Below are positions 61,685 through 64,000 of a DNA stretch of 64,000 nucleotides, piece after piece. Below the pieces are notes generated by a model. The model did no database searches. It was not told where the DNA came from and saw nothing but the letters and a program-made list of their open reading frames with translations. The translations under genes were made by a program, and so were the position numbers. Numbering within the stretch: the first letter of the stretch is position 1; the number at the start of each line of letters is the position of its first letter. This DNA comes from Polynucleobacter sp. JS-Polo-80-F4 (GTDB taxonomy: Bacteria; Pseudomonadota; Gammaproteobacteria; Burkholderiales; Burkholderiaceae), in assembly GCF_018881965.1 (NCBI RefSeq), contig NZ_JACVPI010000001.1:62001-126000 (forward strand), in the 5' to 3' direction.

Positions 61685-61754
61685 ATTGCATCCTTGTGGT
61701 GAAAGATTTTCAGGCATCCCTATTTTGTAGAGAAGCGACATTGACTACACTTTG

Positions 61755-61799
61755 ATTATTCATGATGAAGATGACAGGGTGAAGTCGCTTTTATGACGC
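61755..61799 (-). promoter_or_regulatory. PHO box and -10 pointing to the small transcript
   Basis: Three minus-strand units at exact 11-bp steps: GCGTCAT (61799-61793), GCGACTT (61788-61782), CTGTCAT (61777-61771). Exactly 10 bp after the last unit is AATAAT (61760-61755), a 5 of 6 match to TATAAT. Confidence 0.75.
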
Positions 61800-61858
61800 A
61801 ATCAACTAGCTGGGATAAACTGGGTTGTACCTATAACCATCTCCAATAAGGAAACGAC

Positions 61859-62335
61859 ATGTTTGATTGGGATATCTACGGAACTATTGCGCTCCGGCTG
61901 GCTTTAGCCTTGTTAGTTGGTGCCGTTCTTGGCCTCAATCGCTGGTTACACCATAAATCTGCCGGTATTCGCACGCACTCTTTAGTAGCTATAGGTTCGG
62001 CAACCGCCGTCATGCTCATCAGCGACTTTGTGAGAGATGATGCTCAATCAGTCAGCCGCGTTCTTCAGGGCCTTATTACCGGACTTGGCTTTTTGGGAGC
62101 TGGAGTGATCATTCGAGAACAACGCTCTCAAAGGGTTCATGGGCTGACTACGGCAGCCAGCCTTTGGGCCTGCGCCCTGATTGGGGCAGCCTTTGGAGCC
62201 GGGCAATTTGCGCTTGGAGGGCTGTCCTTGGGGGCGATTTTGATCACCCTACTGCTTGGCGGCCCCCTAGAAAGAATGGTTGCCAAGCTTAATGGCGTTA
62301 GAAGGGGCTCTGAAATTTCAGGGGATCCCGACTAA
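61859..62335 (+). CDS. MgtC/SapB family membrane protein, short form
   Basis: 158 aa. LALLVGAVLGLNRWLHHKSAGIRTHSLVAIGSA and GLITGLGFLGAGVIIREQRSQRVHGLTTAASLWACALIGAAFGAG give the MgtC domain; it lacks the soluble C-terminal domain of the copy at 56175-56891. AAGGAAA precedes the ATG. It is divergent from the small Pho-linked transcript. Confidence 0.9.
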   Translation: MFDWDIYGTIALRLALALLVGAVLGLNRWLHHKSAGIRTHSLVAIGSATAVMLISDFVRDDAQSVSRVLQGLITGLGFLGAGVIIREQRSQRVHGLTTAASLWACALIGAAFGAGQFALGGLSLGAILITLLLGGPLERMVAKLNGVRRGSEISGDPD

Positions 62336-62418
62336 ACCCCCTTAAAACACTCAAAAAAGCGAGTTTTGTCATATTTGTTTGATAGGATTGCCATCTTCGT
62401 CAATTACAAGATAAAGCC

Positions 62419-62619
62419 ATGAGTGATTACAAATATGCAGATGCAGTAAAACAGCTCCAGGAAAGTGGCGCTATTGGCCTAGTGGACCTTAAGAGCCTTC
62501 CTCATGAGGATCTTGAAGAGCTATTTGAAGAAATCAAAGTCTGGTGCCTATATGCCGGAGGCAAGACTGAAAAGCTTTGTAAAGAGTCTAAAAAGAAGAA
62601 GAAAAAGAAGAAAGATTAG
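62419..62619 (+). CDS. Small protein with polylysine tail
   Basis: 66 aa. An acidic helical part (ADAVKQLQESGAIGLVDLKSLPHEDLEELFEEIKVWCLYAGG) is followed by a C-terminal run of eight lysines before the final Asp. Family not recognised. The lysine run could bind nucleic acid or polyphosphate, which is only a guess. It converges on phoR with 2 bp between stops. Confidence 0.65.
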   Translation: MSDYKYADAVKQLQESGAIGLVDLKSLPHEDLEELFEEIKVWCLYAGGKTEKLCKESKKKKKKKKD

Positions 62620-62621
62620 CC

Positions 62622-63920
62622 CTAGAGAGCTATACGCTCTTTAGGAAAGCGAAGTATGAAAGTGCTGCCCTTACCTGGCGTGCTTTCAATAATGAGCTGA
62701 GCTTGATGTCGACTGGCAATATGCTTAACGATTGCTAATCCCAGGCCAGTTCCCCCTGTATCCCGAGAACGACTTCTATCAACGCGATAAAACCGCTCAG
62801 TAAGTCTTGAAATATGTTCGGATGCAATACCTGGGCCGCTATCTGTTACAGAAAATTCTCCCTGCCCTTCAGTATTGAGCTTCCAACTCACATCAATTGC
62901 CCCAGAGTCAGGCGTATAACGAATGGCATTGGAGACTAAATTACTAAACGCAGAAAGTATCTCTCTTTCATCACCCAATAAAGAAGATGGATCTTCTACT
63001 TTAAAACTAAAACTATGTTTACCTTTAGATAAAGCCTCAGCATCATTCCTGAGCAATGCCATTAAGGTTTCGACATTGACACCATTGGTGGCCGCAGGTA
63101 ACGAGTTGGCCTCTAAGTTAGCCAAGGTCAATAAATCCTCAACCAAACTTTTCATGCGTTGCGCCTGCGACATCATCATGTCGAAATACTGATCACGTTG
63201 ACCCTTCTCAAGATCTAAGGTTTGAACTGTCTCCAAAAAGCCCATCAATACAGTGATAGGCGTTCTCATCTCATGAGAAACGTTGGCAACGAAATCACGA
63301 CGCATCGCATCTATTTTTTGTAGGTCAGTGACATTTTGGACTAACAATAAGTGACGTTGATTGCCAAACGGAAATAACTGTAGCAGCAAGCTAAGACTGC
63401 TATTTGGCCCCATTCGCTCCAATAGCAAGGGCTCTTCGAAGTTACGCTTATTAATGTATTGAATGAACTCTGGGCGACGAATGAGGAAGTTAATTCGCTG
63501 CAATGCATCGCGCTTGAAGTTCAAACCAAAAAAACGTTCTGCAATTGCGTTACACCATTCAATTTGATCATTTTGATCAAGCATCAGAATGCCATTAGGT
63601 GAAGCTTGAAAAGCTTCAATAAAGTGGTCATGCTGCTGTTCAATGCTCAGCATTCTTTGTTTCAATGATTTAACTAAACGTTGTAATCGAAACAAAACCT
63701 CTTCCCAAAAACCACTAGGCAAGGACATAGACTCAACTGAGTCAGTTTGAATGGCCTTTTGAAGACGAGCTAAATTGATGTACGAATAGACCAGAGGGAT
63801 GGATATCAAGGCCACTGTTGTCAAAATAGCCCATTGAGCACCCCAGTTATAAAGGGTGATAAAAGAGATTATCAAAACAACGCAAATAAGGAAAATGAAG
63901 CGACTTAAGGCGGAAATCAT
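62622..63920 (-). CDS. phoR: Phosphate-regulon sensor histidine kinase PhoR
   Basis: 432 aa. Two helices (about residues 6-24 and 30-48) are followed by a PAS-like domain (about 100-200), the H-box FVANVSHEMRTPIT with His216, N-box NLVSNAIRYTP and GTGLGLAIVKHI of the ATPase. This is the PhoR layout. It senses phosphate status through Pst/PhoU and phosphorylates PhoB, which would act on the PHO boxes in this window. PhoB probably lies beyond the right edge. Confidence 0.88.
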   Translation of the reverse strand: MISALSRFIFLICVVLIISFITLYNWGAQWAILTTVALISIPLVYSYINLARLQKAIQTDSVESMSLPSGFWEEVLFRLQRLVKSLKQRMLSIEQQHDHFIEAFQASPNGILMLDQNDQIEWCNAIAERFFGLNFKRDALQRINFLIRRPEFIQYINKRNFEEPLLLERMGPNSSLSLLLQLFPFGNQRHLLLVQNVTDLQKIDAMRRDFVANVSHEMRTPITVLMGFLETVQTLDLEKGQRDQYFDMMMSQAQRMKSLVEDLLTLANLEANSLPAATNGVNVETLMALLRNDAEALSKGKHSFSFKVEDPSSLLGDEREILSAFSNLVSNAIRYTPDSGAIDVSWKLNTEGQGEFSVTDSGPGIASEHISRLTERFYRVDRSRSRDTGGTGLGLAIVKHIASRHQAQLIIESTPGKGSTFILRFPKERIAL

Positions 63921-63962
63921 AGTGCAATCTTAGACGATCTCTGAAGCGCCCCAGAAATGAGT

Positions 63963-63986
63963 AAAAAAGCCTAAAAAATAGGCTTT
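63963..63986 (-). terminator. Rho-independent terminator upstream of phoR
   Basis: AAAGCCTA and TAGGCTTT form an 8-bp stem around five A; on the minus strand it is followed by a T-run. It would end a minus-strand transcript entering from beyond the window, so phoR may have its own promoter. Confidence 0.65.
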
Positions 63987-64000
63987 AGATATCGGTTGGG

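Larger units (their letters stand above)
61192..61858. other. 667-bp region without conventional genes
   Basis: From left to right it holds a 57-codon minus ORF (61218-61391), a terminator (61478-61500), a short hairpin CAAGATA/TATCTTG (61514-61530), a 30-codon minus ORF with a good ribosome binding site (61592-61684) and a minus-strand PHO box (61771-61799). Confidence 0.7.

Noticed and set aside
62366-62388. TTGTCAT followed by TAGGAT before the 66-aa gene
   Set aside because: The upstream 7-bp unit does not match at all, so it is at best half a box.
1-64000. CRISPR array, tRNA, rRNA, insertion sequence or prophage
   Set aside because: No spaced repeats, no tRNA T-loop in a plausible cloverleaf, no transposase or integrase, and the holin-like gene at 41446 has no phage neighbours.

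Overview
The window looks like chromosome of a small-genome freshwater betaproteobacterium, most likely Polynucleobacter or a close Burkholderiaceae relative. This is inferred from protein style (Bug/TctC receptors, Rap1a-type and DUF3300 proteins, lysine/alanine-rich H1-like proteins, YaeQ, CbpAM, ACR3-type ars genes), a GC content that looks moderate by eye, and tight packing with many ATGA and TAATG overlaps. I see no rRNA, tRNA, CRISPR array, insertion sequence or prophage. Only two gene-free gaps exceed 300 bp (45716-46025 and 61192-61858).

Layout. 1-8.2 kb: the 5' part of scpB, a patatin-like lipoprotein, an NlpC/P60 protein lacking its catalytic cysteine, and a yejABEF peptide importer operon. 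8.2-14.6 kb: fabI, chrA, then a MaoC hydratase / MmgE-PrpD / CitE-like lyase / Bug receptor cluster that resembles C5-dicarboxylate (itaconate, mesaconate or citramalate) metabolism. 14.6-20 kb: Rap1a-like and DUF3300 envelope proteins and a GT39 / sialidase-like / membrane-protein triad. 20-24.5 kb: flavocytochrome c sulfide dehydrogenase subunits, PsiE, a TAXI receptor and a pirin. 24.5-31 kb: a sugar-acid catabolic locus (lactonase, GntR regulator, Ldh-type dehydrogenase, Bug receptor, and divergently a hydroxyacyl dehydrogenase and a UxaA-type dehydratase) with a shared inverted motif in the divergent promoter. 31-44.3 kb: housekeeping genes (cbpA-cbpM, ABC-F ATPase, ompW with two perfect FNR boxes, hemN, yaeQ, slyX, asmA and others).

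44.5-64 kb is the most coherent part. It carries phosphate-related genes: an arsR-arsC-acr3 operon, an H1-like protein coupled to a PPK2 polyphosphate kinase, a second PPK2, an OlsA-like acyltransferase divergent from a PlcP-like phosphoesterase / glycosyltransferase / DgkA / OlsB-like operon, exopolyphosphatase, an alkaline phosphatase-MgtC pair, a second ArsC, a second MgtC and the sensor kinase PhoR. Reading the intergenic regions, I found PHO-box-like direct repeats (7-bp units close to CTGTCAT, every 11 bp) in front of six of these units. In four of them a -10-like hexamer follows exactly 10 bp after the last unit, the geometry known from enteric pstS.

Taken together this looks like a local Pho regulon combining polyphosphate storage and recycling, phosphatase scavenging, replacement of phospholipids by glyco- and ornithine lipids, and arsenate defence. 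One of the six PHO-box promoters drives no annotated gene. It points into a roughly 250-nt transcript with its own ribosome binding site, a 30-codon ORF and a Rho-independent terminator (61478-61799), which is the best candidate here for something undescribed.
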